From Nephrocerus scutellatus (lineage: Eukaryota > Arthropoda > Insecta > Diptera > Pipunculidae), in assembly GCA_947095585.1 (NCBI GenBank), contig OX352763.1, positions 23,547,462 to 23,611,461 on the forward strand: a DNA stretch of 64,000 nt, written 5' to 3'. The first letter of the stretch is position 1. Every line of letters begins with the position of its first letter. The notes under the pieces are model-generated. The model had not been told where the DNA came from, did no database searches, and was given only the letters and a program-made list of their open reading frames with translations. Below, one piece after another: positions 20,925 through 31,967 of the stretch. Made by a program: the position numbers and the translations under genes.

Positions 20925-21205
20925 CGCTTGGATCTGTGGCAACTTAAACTGATAGGAATTGCACCACGATAATACACCCTGCTCACACTTTACTGGTTGC
21001 TTGTGAAATTACGTCCTCCGTATCCCCCGGATATAGCACTCTGCTTTTTCCGCCAAATTCCGAAGATAAAATAAAACCATGAAGGGACGACGTTTGGCCA
21101 ACAATGTTAAGATAAAAACACTGATCGCTGAAGAAGCTAAACGCCTTATCGAAAATTGAAAGATTGGAAAAATCGCTGGTGGTTGTGGTGGGACTACTGT
21201 TAAGT
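20925..21205 (+). mobile_element. mariner transposase C-terminal fragment
   Basis: Shifted frames read LHHDNTP...SLLVACE (HHDNAPAHT expected; second catalytic D), PPYPPDIALCFFRQIPKIK (PPYSPDLAPCDFFLFPKIK expected; the third D is lost) and MKGRRLANNVKIKT. This is a dead remnant of a mariner related to the PKIKxKMKGRRF type, beginning about 35 bases after the LINE tail at 20.89 kb. Confidence 0.65.
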
Positions 21206-22165
21206 GTTATTATTAAATCTTCCCTGCAAATACCTTAAGTGTTATCAATAGTTTTGTACTTCTAGGAAACTCTCAAAGTTTTTCAAACCAACAGCCAACC
21301 CAGTGCAGACTGATCCGATTTCACTGAAAAATCAATGACGGACTTTTTTTTATTTTTATTGCGAGTATGCACGAATACTGATTACTATTCCATATGCGAA
21401 CACAAAATTATTGCTTGATTCACATGAATGTAAATTTATTTATCTATTACATATATATCTTTAACAGAATCTTAATCATCGGACGAATATACGAGGAAAT
21501 TATCGCCTTCGATTAGCAATGTGGGGCTCATTCTGCGAAAACAGAAAATTATTAACAAATGGAAATGCCTGAAATGCCTGCCCTCTTCCAACTCCAACCT
21601 GTCCGATGAATTTTGTTGACACAAACTATTATCATTTATTTGCAAAAAGCTTTCGAGTGAATGGTGATGATGGTGATTTCAAGCGTGCCACGCCACTCCA
21701 CTCTTCTATGTAGAATGGCGCCTTGAACAACACAACGCACAGCCAACATTTCGATCTTAGGCTGATGGGCGCGCAAAAATGTCTTTTTAGAATTTTGATT
21801 GGCAACAAATTTTGCCGGGAACTTTTTTTTTTTGGTAATCTGTTGTACACACGTACATACTTGTATTTGATAAGAATTCAGGCGCCAAATATTTGAAATC
21901 AAACAAAAGTTAGAAAATTAGAAAAATGGAAAGCATGAACCTCTCTCTATGTATGTGCTACGGTCGGTAGTCTAAGAACATTGAATATTGGCTGTGGGAA
22001 TGAAAATCAGATTTATTGATGGATTGATTAGGGGAATGTAGCACTGCGGATCTTTTGCACTTCCCCTGACTAGTGCTCTGGTGTGGTGTGTAACCGAACC
22101 TTTAAGCAGCCCATTTTAAGAACCTAATGATATGTAGTGGATTAAGAGAATGCCACTCAGACTCC
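21206..22165. other. no gene recognised
   Basis: AT-rich sequence with a G/C-richer patch at 21640-21790. Two minus frames there are not convincing. Nothing else seen. Confidence 0.35.
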
Positions 22166-22169
22166 TACG

Positions 22170-22520
22170 AGGGTTCTAACATTAACCGTTATCTGTCTAA
22201 GTCTCCTCCACTTCTCCGCGCAGCCTGCAGTTGTCAATCTCTTCTATTCCTGGTTTCCTTGGATGTGCTTTCATTCTGCAACATCCTAACAGGACACTAG
22301 CACTACTTCTGCCTAGACCCAGTATTATCCGAGACCTCTTTGGGTTTGTAGTTCCCCAACATTTCCTTTGTCAGCCGTAGGCCAGGGAGGTTTTTCCACC
22401 TGTTTCTATTCTGTTCATGCCATCCCACAGAATAGTTCTGGCCCAAGTAGCAGAGTGTCTGCTCTCTTATTTGCTAGTTTATCTGCCGCGATGAAAATTT
22501 GAGCATCAATTTTTGTCTTA
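22170..22520 (-). mobile_element. RNase-H LINE C-terminal fragment
   Basis: The minus strand reads DAQIFIAADKLANKRADTLL (ADELAxxGA end of RNase H), LLGPELFCGMA, then in shifted frames LLGCCRMKAH (LTGHCRMKAHL expected) and IEEIDNCRLRGEVEET (C-x2-C of the C-terminal zinc motif, second Cys changed to Arg). A fragment of an R1/LOA/I-like LINE, a third subtype distinct from L-CTAC and L-CCTAA. Confidence 0.6.
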
Positions 22521-22635
22521 AACTCACAATGCACACGTAGAGTAAAATTCAGCATAGCAACACGGCCAATGCGTAGAAGTAAAACCAGCATAGCAACACA
22601 TACAATACATAGTTTTTTCGTTTCTTCCACCAGCG

Positions 22636-22975
22636 GTGCTCAAGAGAAATAGCCAGCTTCATGCCACATCTGAATTCAACCGCAATACTCGTGGCGCTCT
22701 AAATGATCATCGGTTTACCCTCAAGCCCATCTTCGGACGTACAGTTAAGTTCAAGGATTCGTTCTTCAGCCGTACAACACGTATTTTGAATGCTCTGCCA
22801 AGCTCTGTCTTCCCACATCACTATGATCCACTGGCATTCAAAACACAAGCTCATAAACATTTCCTCTTCTCCACTTCTCTTGCTTAACACCCACGCTGGG
22901 CGAAGTATATAGCCGAGCATTATAAAGGTGCGAACCCCTTTAACCGTGCGCGAATTATATAAAAAAAACATAAAA
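22636..22975 (+). mobile_element. J1 LINE, 5'-truncated copy with intact 3' end
   Basis: The frame 22636-22887 reads NRNTRGALNDHRFTLKPIF, GRTVKFKDSFFSRTTRIL, NALPSSVFPHHYDPLAFKT, the C-terminal domain of J1 ORF2, and ends with TAA. It is one of the cleanest J1 pieces, with about 80 codons open. The 3' untranslated region (cattataaaggtgcgaacccc...gtgcgcg) finishes in an A-rich stretch at 22964-22975 and matches the end of the copy at 54.78 kb, which defines the J1 3' terminus. Confidence 0.8.
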
Positions 22976-23104
22976 GCGAAATCCTGTATAGCAGCACATC
23001 TAACGCAGCGTGCGCACAAGCGAAGTACGGAGGTGGCAAAATGTGGAATGGAAAATTCCCAAACGATCAATGATGCACAAACGAAGGTGAAGCAACAAAA
23101 ACAC

Positions 23105-23470
23105 GAGTGACTCTGGCGGGACTTACAGGACTACATCTCGAAATCCGAAAAAAAAAATCTCTGGCGGGCTTTACAAGACTCCATCCTCTAGCTCCCTCTC
23201 TTTTTAGGGCCTCGTTTTTATTCAGGAGGAAGTGAACAGTGAAAGGGCTGCTGTTTTCGTCTGATCCCAGCTTAAAATCCCCTTTCTTGGTTTCGGGACT
23301 CTGGCGGGCCTTACAGGACTCCATCACGAAATCCAGAAAATCTCCAGAGAGTGAGATTTCCCTTGCTAAGTGTAGAGACCCTTCGGCTTCAGGACTCCGT
23401 CCTGAAGTTCGATCTCCATTTAGTAGAGAGTGAGCAGTTTAAACCCTGCTGCTTTCGACTGAATCCGGTA
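23105..23470. repeat. imperfect ~190-bp direct repeat
   Basis: CTCTGGCGGG(A/C)CTTACAGGACT occurs at about 23112 and 23300, with an extra partial copy at 23160. A second block, gtgaRcagt...ctgctg-tttcg, occurs at about 23232 and 23429 (spacing about 197). No coding sense found. Confidence 0.6.
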
Positions 23471-23499
23471 GGGACAGATACCCAATACACCTGCCTTTG

Positions 23500-24650
23500 A
23501 GCCTTTTATTATAAATATTGGGATATCTCGCATTTACAGAATTCGATATCCGATAATATGTCCATGTCATGTAGTAGCCCCAATGTTTTTGCTTATGTAA
23601 GAGCCGGGCATGAGCACAGAAAGTGGAAGTTTCCTCCTCCTTCTCCACATCCTTAAAGCTTCATCAGAATTGATTGAATTCATCACCCAGTCTGCTGGCA
23701 TATACCTATACTTCGAAAAGACAGTGTCTTGTCAGTATCCCTACGAGCATTCTCAGCTCTATATTTTGCAGGGAAATCGGTACTCTAGAGCGTTCCAAGT
23801 CCAGCTTAGGCTATACTTGTTTTGCTATGGTACCACCATGTTTCTGCCTTTTTCCGAAGCGTTAACTTGACTGGCGTTAATGACCTTTTCGCACCTTCAC
23901 TTTCCTGTAGTCGTTTAAAATTTGAGTTATTTGTGTCAGTAATCCTGACTCAAGCCTGAAACGTTTCAATAGTGCAAAAGAACGGTACGGAAATGCTTAC
24001 TCTGTCACAAAAGACCACAGCCCCTACTTTTCCGTCAAGTTTGGAGCCGTCAGTGAGACCTTTACAGCCTCTTTTTTCGGTATAGAGCCATTTCTGATAT
24101 GATGCATCGCTTGGAAATACTTGTTGAAGAATAAAACTGGTAATGTGTAGTCCGAATTCTCCAGTTCTTCCTTTATTGTTTTCTTAAATGTCGAGTGTCC
24201 TGTCTAAAGACATCTTCACTAATATGTTGCTGACAGTCGTTTAGTCGTATTTGCCACTCCCGATCTACCGTATTAATCTAGTCGAGGAAGGTAAAGCATA
24301 ACCTCTAAGGCACTGGGTAAAGCTGCTTTTTGTACCTTCTCTATCAGTTTAATATATAGTATATTTTTCAAGAGCTGGCCACCAAACACTAACCTCGTCC
24401 ATAAGTATACAACTTACTAATACAGTGTAGAGCCGGTGTACCAACCGATCCGATCTTAACCCCCATCTTTTACCGATGATGTTTTTGCAAAAGTATAAAG
24501 CTATTGTAGCTTTATTAGCTCTTTCCAAGAATATTCGGTTTCTGTCCAAGATTGTGCCCACAAATCACGCTTTGTTAGTAAAAGTAGACTTGTACCGTCT
24601 ATCAAAATAGTAAATACTAGTAAGCACTTCTTTCATCTGGTATCTGAGGT
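23500..24650 (-). mobile_element. RNase-H-type LINE: RT thumb to C-terminal zinc region
   Basis: Minus-strand frames from 24561: FVGTILDRNRIFLERANKAT, GKRWGLRSDRLVHRLYTVLV and MDEVSVWWPALEKYT. The WGLRPxxVHWLYTxxVxPxLxYGxxVWW pattern is the post-catalytic region of RT in LOA/R1-like LINEs. Then ALEVMLYLPRLD, KTIKEELENSDYTLPVLF, a segment with many stops where RNase H should be, and VEKEEETSTFCAH (CxxC...EEEET...H) to about 23500. The catalytic RT box is absent. Dead copy, without a recognisable 3' tail. Confidence 0.6.
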
Positions 24651-24654
24651 CATA

Positions 24655-25880
24655 ACACCGGTTTTAAATAGGTTTCCTGAAGGCACTTTTGAAGCCTGGT
24701 CACAGAGGTTTATGGCACAATACAGTGTGTGGCAAAACAAACTCACAGTTGCATAACAGAACAGAACCGATTGCAGAATCCAAATTCTATGCAAACCTTA
24801 ATATATGCCCCAGCTTCAAGAAAACAGCTTGGGATTTCGTTAGTTTGGCTTATTTTGTTGAAGCGTTTTTCGCCACATTTTATTATTTCTTCTTCGTTAT
24901 CAATTCAAGTTTTTTCCTATACAGGCAACGACAGCTCTGAAATTGTACGTCAAACTACGATTGCGTAGCCAGCCACGCATAGAAAGTCAAGTGTACTTGT
25001 AGTAGATTACGAATTTACGCAAAATTTCGCTTCGTCGTTGTTGTTGCTGTTGTTGCTGTGCTTTTCCGTCGTTTAAAACAATTTAATATATGAGAAGATA
25101 CACGGATTAGAGTACAGTATATGTGCTTGTGTTCTAAAAATATTTAGCTTCAGCAACTAAACAGCCAAATAAATTTGTTTATAATTTGAAAAGATGTTTT
25201 TTCCAGAAACGAAATCAAATCTTTTTTTTCTCGTCTTTTGCGTATATGAACGTTTTTGCGGCGCTCGGTATCTAACCGCTCACACAAAACCACAATCGCA
25301 GACGAATCTACTTGACAAGTTTTTTTTTTAAGAATTTCTCATTTTAGCACAAGTATTTTGATAAGAATATTATTATACGACACACAAACATACGTACATT
25401 GAGAGTTTAGTAGCTATGTGTAGTTAGAGTTAATGGGTGTAATAAAATCACAACATTCATGTCGTACCTTGAACTATGTTGATAACACGTAAAGTTTCTC
25501 TGCACGCTGCACGCATAGCGAAATAAATTTAAATTAATTAAAGAATATAATGAGATTTTATTTCTAGGTTGGCAAGATTAGGAAGAATTGACAAATAAAC
25601 TAATGGGCGTAACAGCACTGTGCTCTAATGTAGTTGTAGTGTAAAAGCGTTGTGTGGCTAAGGATTCAGGGCAAAGATATTGCGGATCGACTATTGGTTG
25701 ATGTAGATCACCTCTCAAATGTAGTTGGATATGACAATCAAAATAAAAGAAAATTTTGCCTGATATTTAAAAATAGCGGAACCGATCATGGAGACTTCTT
25801 TCTCACATAAAAAGGCAGCTATTCTTCTCAAGAGTAGTTTACTCTCAAACGCAAAACGCGATATATTGGTATGAGGGTGC
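24655..25880. other. no gene recognised
   Basis: AT-rich. A short GTT/GCT trinucleotide run at 25036-25062 and GC-richer sequence at 25250-25310 resemble fly promoter-flanking DNA, but no start site or coding exon can be supported. Confidence 0.35.
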
Positions 25881-25884
25881 GTGC

Positions 25885-27500
25885 TTTTTGCTGAGAGCGC
25901 AAGTATCGGATCCGGTTAACAACTTTCATTTTATACTAGCGGAAATACTAGGCGTTTCCCGGATGCCTCATCTCACTGATTCCCATCAAAGTGTATCTTC
26001 TAGATGTTCCTTAATTCGCTCAAGTACTACTTTGGATATTACCTTTGCAACTGCAGGAAGAACGCAAATGCCTCTCCAGTTTTCGCACTCCATAAGACTA
26101 CCTTTTTTAGGGAGCTTAACAATCATTCCCTTCTTCCACTCGTCCCAAGCTCTCTCTACAAGAGGATATAAAAGCTCTGCAGATGTCGTTGAAGCAGCAC
26201 GCAGAAGCTCTGCGGGTAAACCATCTAGTCCTACCAAATTGTTGTTCTTTAGTCCGTTGATCGCGGTAGCGATCTCATCTTTACTGGGAGTTGAGTGCGA
26301 ATTCGGGAAATTGTTACTTCCGTCAGCTTCGTGTGCATATCGTTGGCGAATACACGATTAAGGATCGTAGAGAAATGTTCCTTCCATTGCTTGAGCTAAT
26401 CCTCATCTGAAACGAGTACGGCACCATCTAGGACTCGTAATCAGGAAAAAGCTGCTTGTTTAAAATTGTGCTAGAGCGGTGACTACCTGTCAGCTCTTTG
26501 GTGATTCTATAAAAAGTTCTGCTATCGCACCTGCTTGCTGTTTCCTTTGCTTCTGAGACCATGTTGTTAATATAATTACGTTTGTCACGTCTTATACTAC
26601 GCTGCACTTCTATCATTTTGCTTCGATACAGGCACTCTAGCTCAATCCTCGCTGCTGCTGGGGTATCTACAATAAGAGCTTACGCCGCCTCCAGGAATCT
26701 TCGGTAAGCCATGTTCTGTGCCTTGCATGGCTTCTACCAACAATACTTTCCGCTCCAGATGTGAAAACATTTTTCACAACTTTCCAATGTTCTTGGATGG
26801 TTGCGGGCAGTGAGCTGATGATTGCTTCCACTCCTTGCGATAAATGATCCCCTAATTGTTGGCGTACTGAGTGGATCTTTAGCCGGTCGATGTTATACCT
26901 AGGCATTCGGATGATATTGCGGAGTCTTTGAACTGATGCAGTAGGATACTGGACAGTAGCTACCATAAGGTGATAATTCCGTATCATTCCCATGTCGACT
27001 CCTCGTCTGTTTCCGACGTGCCTCCTATGACAAGGTGGTTGGTGTTGCAGAAATCAACAAATCTTTCACCAATCACATATCTGAGTCCTTCATTGTCGTT
27101 GCCTACCTTCGCATTAAAGTCCCCCATCACGATGACGATATCTCCGTTCGGCGTTGCGTTGAATACAGCGCTTAGCTGATTGTAGAAGTTGTCCTTTTCA
27201 TCCTCAGTCGAAGGATTCGTTGGAGCGTAGCACTGTATGATCATGACGCACAGTACTTTAGTCCAAAATCTGGCCGATAAGATCCTATCACCATGTGTGT
27301 GTCAGGAGATTAGGCCTTAGCGTGCTGTTGCCTTTATCAGCAGACCCACTCCAGATTCACAGGGACTGTCGGAGAGTTTCCCCGGAGTAGAGTAGCACAG
27401 TGTTAGACGTTGGGGATTGGTACTCTCCCGCGTCGAAACATCTTACTTCACTCACTCCCAGTATGTCTAAATTATATCGAAGAAACTCACCAATCAATCA
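25885..27500 (-). mobile_element. RTE-b LINE: endonuclease, linker and RT fingers
   Basis: Read 5' to 3' on the minus strand: LGVSEVRCFDAGE (27450), YAPTNPSTEDEKDNFYNQL, VIVMGDFNAKVGN (catalytic GDFNA), FCNTNHLVIGGT; then, after an internal deletion, YHLMVATVQ; then the linker IRRDKRNYINNMVSEAKETA and the RT start VGLDGLPAELLRAASTTSAE, LLYPLVERAWDEWKKGMIV, KLPKKGSLMECENWRGI. This is the endonuclease-RT order of RTE-like LINEs. It stops before the catalytic RT box. Individual frames are open for 60-110 codons, so decay is moderate. The pieces at 44.1 and 51.3 kb look like the 3' halves of the same family. Confidence 0.75.
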
Positions 27501-27558
27501 ATCTTAGTCCGGGTACAATAGCCAAAAGTCGTAATTAGTCGATCATTACTTTCACGAG

Positions 27559-27619
27559 CGGTCTAGCCTTTTAAGTCTAGGTGCTAACCCACGTTACCTA
27601 GACTTAAAAGGCTAGACCG
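27559..27619. repeat. perfect 24-bp inverted repeat (hairpin), 13-base loop
   Basis: CGGTCTAGCCTTTTAAGTCTAGGT-type left arm (27559-27582) and its exact reverse complement (27596-27619), loop gctaacccacgtt. It lies 28 bases before the first mariner-MITE. Either a tiny foldback element or a transcribed hairpin. Confidence 0.85.
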
Positions 27620-27648
27620 TTCGCACTTGCAATTTTAGCCTACATATA

Positions 27649-27951
27649 ACGGGTGTTTTTTTAGGAGGTTTGTTTTTCCGATAGATGTCGTTTTATTTTA
27701 TGACAGTTGTTTTGACAGCTCAAAGTGGCATTTCTACTCAGTATTGTTTGGCAAATCATTATGAAAAAAAAAAAAAAAAAAAAAAATGACATTTGTGAAA
27801 AATAGTCGTGGTAGCCATATGCCAGAAATTGTGTTTAAATGTTAAATGCCAAAAAATTATCTACCAAATAAAAAAAAATTTTGGTCATTTCATAATTTTA
27901 TATGTGTTTTATTCAAAAAAAAAATCGGCAATCTCTTAAAAAAACACCCGT
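27649..27951 (+). mobile_element. internally deleted mariner (MITE), copy 1, left arm of a palindrome
   Basis: The 303-bp element is bounded by TA on both sides (27647-48, 27952-53). Its ends are ACGGGTGTTTTTTTAGGAGG and the inverse of ACGGGTGTTTTTTTAAGAG. It keeps the 5' untranslated region to cattATG, then a run of 23 A where the coding region was deleted, then the transposase C-terminus SRGSHMPEIVFKC with a stop at 27842-44 and a 3' untranslated region. The SRGSHMPEI ending identifies the parent as a mariner-like transposon of the group with FQQDGATCHTA-type catalytic domains. It cannot move without a transposase from elsewhere. Confidence 0.85.
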
Positions 27952-27973
27952 TAGATATAACGTGTTAGATATA

Positions 27974-28265
27974 ACGTGTTTTTTTAAGAGGTTGCCGATT
28001 TTTTTTTTGAATAAAACACATATAAAATTATGAAATGACCAAAATTTTTTTTTATTTGGTAGATAATTTTTTGGCATTTAACATTTAAACACAATTTCTG
28101 GCATATGGCTACCACGACTATTTTTCACAAATGTCATTTTTTTTTTTTTCATAATGATTTGCCAAACAATACTGAGTAGAAATGCCACTTTGAGCTGTCA
28201 AAACAACTGTCATAAAATAAAACGACATCTATCGGAAAAACAAACCTCCCAAAAAAACACCCTTT
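27974..28265 (-). mobile_element. internally deleted mariner (MITE), copy 2, right arm of the palindrome
   Basis: This 292-bp copy is the inverse of copy 1 and has the same internal deletion, with 13 A in place of 23. Outside the ends and the A run I found only one difference by eye. Differences include AAGGGTG for ACGGGTG at the outer end, GGGAGG for AGGAGG, ACGTG for ACGGG at the inner end, and AACCTC for AATCTC. TA lies on both sides (27972-73, 28266-67). The two copies are separated by 22 bases. Confidence 0.85.
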
Positions 28266-28429
28266 ATAAGGATTTATACACATAGTTGCCCGGGGACCAC
28301 CACTAGGAGGTAGAGCAAGCACTACATCACGAACTTGATTGTTGCGCTACTAGCTCAAACCAAGTTTTGAGCAGTCAGTAGTTTTCCCGGTCTTTTGGGG
28401 TTTTTTGAGACGATCGAATTGATGGTTCA

Positions 28430-28650
28430 TCCGCCTTGACACCTGTTCTTCTTCATGTTCCCAACAAACAAAAATAAAATGCGTGGACAACGATTTTTAT
28501 CGCCTGAAGGAGCGGTTGAAGCGTTCAAAAACCATGTTTTGGAGCTGTCATCTTCGGACTGGAAAAAGTGTTTCGATAAATGGTTTGAGAGTATGCAAAA
28601 GTGTATATAGATCTTAAAGGCGAATATTTTAAAAAGTAATAAGCAATTTT
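28430..28650 (+). mobile_element. mariner transposase C-terminal fragment
   Basis: Plus-strand frame: FFMFPTNKNKMRGQRFLSPE, GAVEAFKNHVLELSSSDWKK, CFDKWFESMQKCI, and after a one-base shift DLKGEYFKK with stop codons. FPKxKNKxRGxRFxSxEEAV...WFxRMQKCIxxxGEYFEK is a typical mariner C-terminus. It starts about 165 bases from the palindrome but belongs to a different mariner subgroup (GEYFxK end instead of SRGSHMPEI). Confidence 0.75.
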
Positions 28651-29094
28651 TGATTTTTATTACTTTCTCTATAAACTTTTACGGCCCCTGGACTGGAGGG
28701 TGTCGAAATACCCATTCCATCCGTCGGATGATCATGTGAATTAATTTATTATTTTTGTTGCATTGCTGGTATTGCTACATTGATATAACTCGCGTTCCTT
28801 CTTCTAGACAGGAGGAGTTCAATTTTGTAGATAACAACGAAAATCTTGCATTATCTTAATCCCGTGTCCAAAGCATAAAAAAAGTCCAACAAGAATTAGG
28901 AAAGTAGGGTGATTTCTATCTGAGGACTTTTTTTTAGAGTTTCGCTTTGGTTTCGTCCGGATTGATTTGAGCATAGGTATTTATGGTATGGTATTTATGG
29001 ATTTGTGACACAATATTTTTTCTAGAACGAAAGAGCGCAGAATTGAAGGGAATTGAGAACTAATAAAGGAGGAGTTCGATGATTTTCTATCCAT
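28651..29094. other. no gene recognised
   Basis: AT-rich. May contain the 3' untranslated region of the preceding mariner. Nothing else seen. Confidence 0.35.
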
Positions 29095-29700
29095 ATGTGG
29101 CATTGCAATATTTCGACAAGCCTTATCATCAATGACAACACCGACCGCCTACTGGAACAATGTCAATCCAACATCACTGTGGTGTTAACAATTACTATGA
29201 GTAGCACCAAATTCTACAACAAATCCTGGCGATCTCATGTTACCAACACATACGTGACGGAAAGAGATGGCAGCCAGGTACATCTCGTCCACCATCTGAT
29301 CTATTCGCAATACTCATGGCTCAACTCAAACCCACAAGTATACCATTGAGTCCGTCTTCGGACGTACCGACCAATGCAGAGATACAATTTCTCAAGTGAT
29401 TCGCATGAAATTCGATGCGTAGGCCTAAGATGCGACTATAAGACTTGTTCCTATGGATATTCTGGAATATGATCATTACGGTCTTGAATTTCGTAAACAA
29501 AGCAATTTTTCAAGTGATTATTCCATCTTTAGCCGCACAGCGGGATTGAATGTTCAATAATTCGCCAGGTTCTGTGTTTCCGCATCTATATGATAAGCAG
29601 GCATTCAAGACGCCCATTTTCATATAAATACATACATCTCCTATTTCCCTCTCTCTTAGAGCTCACGCTGTGCCATGTATTTTAAGGGTGCGTGTGTACA
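29095..29700 (+). mobile_element. J1 LINE C-terminal piece, interrupted by satellite B
   Basis: LIINDNTDRLLEQCQ (RLIxDxxxxxxLxSLEHRR region) starts it; NTHGSTQTHKYTIESVFGRT follows in a second frame up to about 29370. The next expected segment, FFSRTxGLWNxLPGSVFPxLYDxxAFKT, resumes at 29519 as YSIFSRTAGLNVQ and SVFPHLYDKQAFKT. The gap holds 1.1 units of satellite B. The 3' untranslated region is decayed. Plus orientation. Confidence 0.65.
29382..29518 (+). repeat. satellite B unit inserted in the J1 copy
   Basis: CAATTTCTCAAGTGATT at 29385 and CAATTTTTCAAGTGATT at 29503 bracket one 118-base unit containing GATGCGACTATAAGACTTG. It splits J1 between FGRT and the FSRT motif. It therefore arrived after J1 inserted. 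Confidence 0.7.
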
Positions 29701-31770
29701 TTTAAGAAAAAGGGTTACAACGGCTCTTCCTATAAATCATTTTTTTACATTTATCTTAATTTTTACTGAGGAAACTGTCAAGTTAGGGGATTCATTAGTA
29801 ACATTAATTCCAGACCACACATTTGCCTTAAAGTCTTAGACACGCAAGGTTACAGTTGAGGTAAGTTATGCGTTGTGTTGAAGTCGGTCCCTTCTGATTA
29901 GCAAGTGGTTCATTTATATTGGATTTTTTTATTGCAATAAACTTTTTAATTAAAAAAAATACTTAACTCAGAATGTTCGATAGAATTTTTGGTTCTATTT
30001 GGTCTCTATTGGATATGATAAACCAGAAGCCAATTGGATGACTCTTCCCTCGTTCTCATATCTTGAAGCAGATTGTTGGCAATAATTAACAAGAAAAACA
30101 AAACTAATAAAGCTTAAAGCGTATCTCAGCTGCTAAAAATGAATCTGACAAAGATTCCTAGACAATAAATAAGTTCCAAGGGCGATATGCTGCTTCAAAT
30201 GGTATTCTCGCTCGATATTCTGACGAAAATGACACAACATTTCACCTCGTTAATTGAACCAAATATATTCGTACAAGAAAAACAACCAAAGATTCCAACA
30301 ACATATCAAAATAAATCAGCAACTTGAGCGTTTATTTGATTGATGCCGAAAGTTTTATTATTGAACTGCTGCCGCTGCCATATGGAACAGTATCTACGAG
30401 TATTAAACACACAGATACAATAATCGCATATAACGTATGAGGATGGGTGAAAAAGGGGAAAAGAAAATATGAATCAAGAAGTCTTGATAAGTTAACTCAT
30501 TATTGTAATCAACCCGGGAAACGGGGGGCACATTACACTCCAGTGGGGTACCATCAATAGGCTGCACAGGAAGCACAAGCACTGCCTTCATTCATGATAC
30601 GTACTCGTAACTATAGAGTGCTATGAAGATGTCGGCGACTTCGGGAGCAAAGGCACCTTAAACAAACATTAGACTCGGTTCTGTCTGCGCCTTAACCGCA
30701 GCTAATAATTTATTACAAAACAACGTGCGCGGTTAGTTAGGTGGCCTCCTGCTGTTCGACTTAATTTTCCATTTCATTTTCCCGTCCGTGCACAGCGAGA
30801 TTTCCTCAACCTTGTCGATTCGAATTGTGATTTACTTATTGTAGTAGAAAATTTAATTTATTTTCCATTATTTCCATAATTTTTCTATTTTGGGATTTGA
30901 TGCTCTCTCCCTCTCTATCTCTATCGATATCACCCATGGTCTCACCATCGTCGTTCCTCTTATAGGCCGAAAATGCATGATCACTTAATTATTGGGTTGT
31001 GCTGCGTAACTGGGACTCTTTTGGTTCTTTTGGTAAAAAATAAATAATTGCTGACAATTATGGATTGAAATCGGTGCAAGTTCAACTGCAATTATTCCAA
31101 AAACCAAAAAAAGAACAAATAACAAAACTGTTCATTAGTTTTCATCTGCATTAGTGTTTCTAATGGAAGTTCAAAAAGTCAAATCCAAAAAGATTGTTTT
31201 ATCATGTTTGTGCATTGCATCTTTACTAAGTGTAGAGAGTCATCAAAACCATCAAAGGAATTGGCACTCCAGGTTGGTGGATTAAAAGTTCAACCGAAAA
31301 AAGTCTCTTCTAACGACGAAACCCATAAAAGCCTGTAAAAAAGATGGTTTCACTTTTGTACAACAATTTCCATATCTGCGCATGAAATGTGGAGCCGAAA
31401 CGTCAGCATATGCCCTAATAAGATACAAAGCTGTCATAACTGCCGCATTAAGGAAGTGCCGGAATGGGCCGGGCAAAACAAAACTGATAGGTGAACATAA
31501 ACAGCGTTTATTAGGATGCCGATTTGTTGCTACCGGCAGTCTTTCCACATGCGAGCGAACTTCCGCACTGAGGCCTAATTTGTCAAAATCAATCTTCTAT
31601 GCGGTCTCAAGCAAGAAAAGTGCGCGATCGAAGACATTGCGAGATATTACTTCAGGAAGTTTTACCAAATGGTACGATGAATATGTCAACATCACAAAAC
31701 TCTAACAGAAACCTTGTGACGTTGGGATAAGGAGGGATACTTAGTATTAGAATCACAGTCAGTGCTATGA
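29701..31770. other. no gene recognised
   Basis: About 2 kb. AT-rich to 31.2 kb; 31270-31700 is GC-richer and contains a 107-codon plus frame (MKCGAETSAYALIRYKAVIT at its start) that matches nothing I know. It could be an old element or an exon; I cannot decide. Confidence 0.3.
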
Positions 31771-31771
31771 A

Positions 31772-31967
31772 TATAGGTATAGGTAGGTAGAATGGTGGTC
31801 CACGCTGTACTTGCGAATGCCTCAATTAGCGCTAGTGTGTGCCATTTTGATGCCACAACTCTCGAGCATGGATAAGGACAGGGTTTAAACTTAGCAGCAT
31901 GACTGCCCACAGGCCAGTGGCCAGTGCTGATAGCCACAACTCTGGCAATATCCTTCCGTGTTCTGAA
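31772..31967 (-). mobile_element. L-CTAC LINE 3' end with tail
   Basis: Minus strand: DIARVVAISTGHWPVGSHAA (LTGHWxVGxHAAKL region), then the 3' untranslated region with ctagcgctaattgagGCATTCGC...gcgtggaccaccattCTACC and a CTAC tail at 31790-31772. It matches the ends at 19.01 and 49.68 kb. On its 5' side it joins J1 ORF2 in the same orientation at about 31967. Confidence 0.7.

Noticed and set aside
27647..28267. Palindrome as an obvious assembly artefact
   Set aside because: The arms differ in A-run length and in bases at both ends, which a foldback read would not create; still listed for long-read confirmation.
31382..31705. 107-codon plus frame as a gene
   Set aside because: The opposite strand is similarly open, no motif is recognisable, and no promoter or signal supports it; left as undefined.
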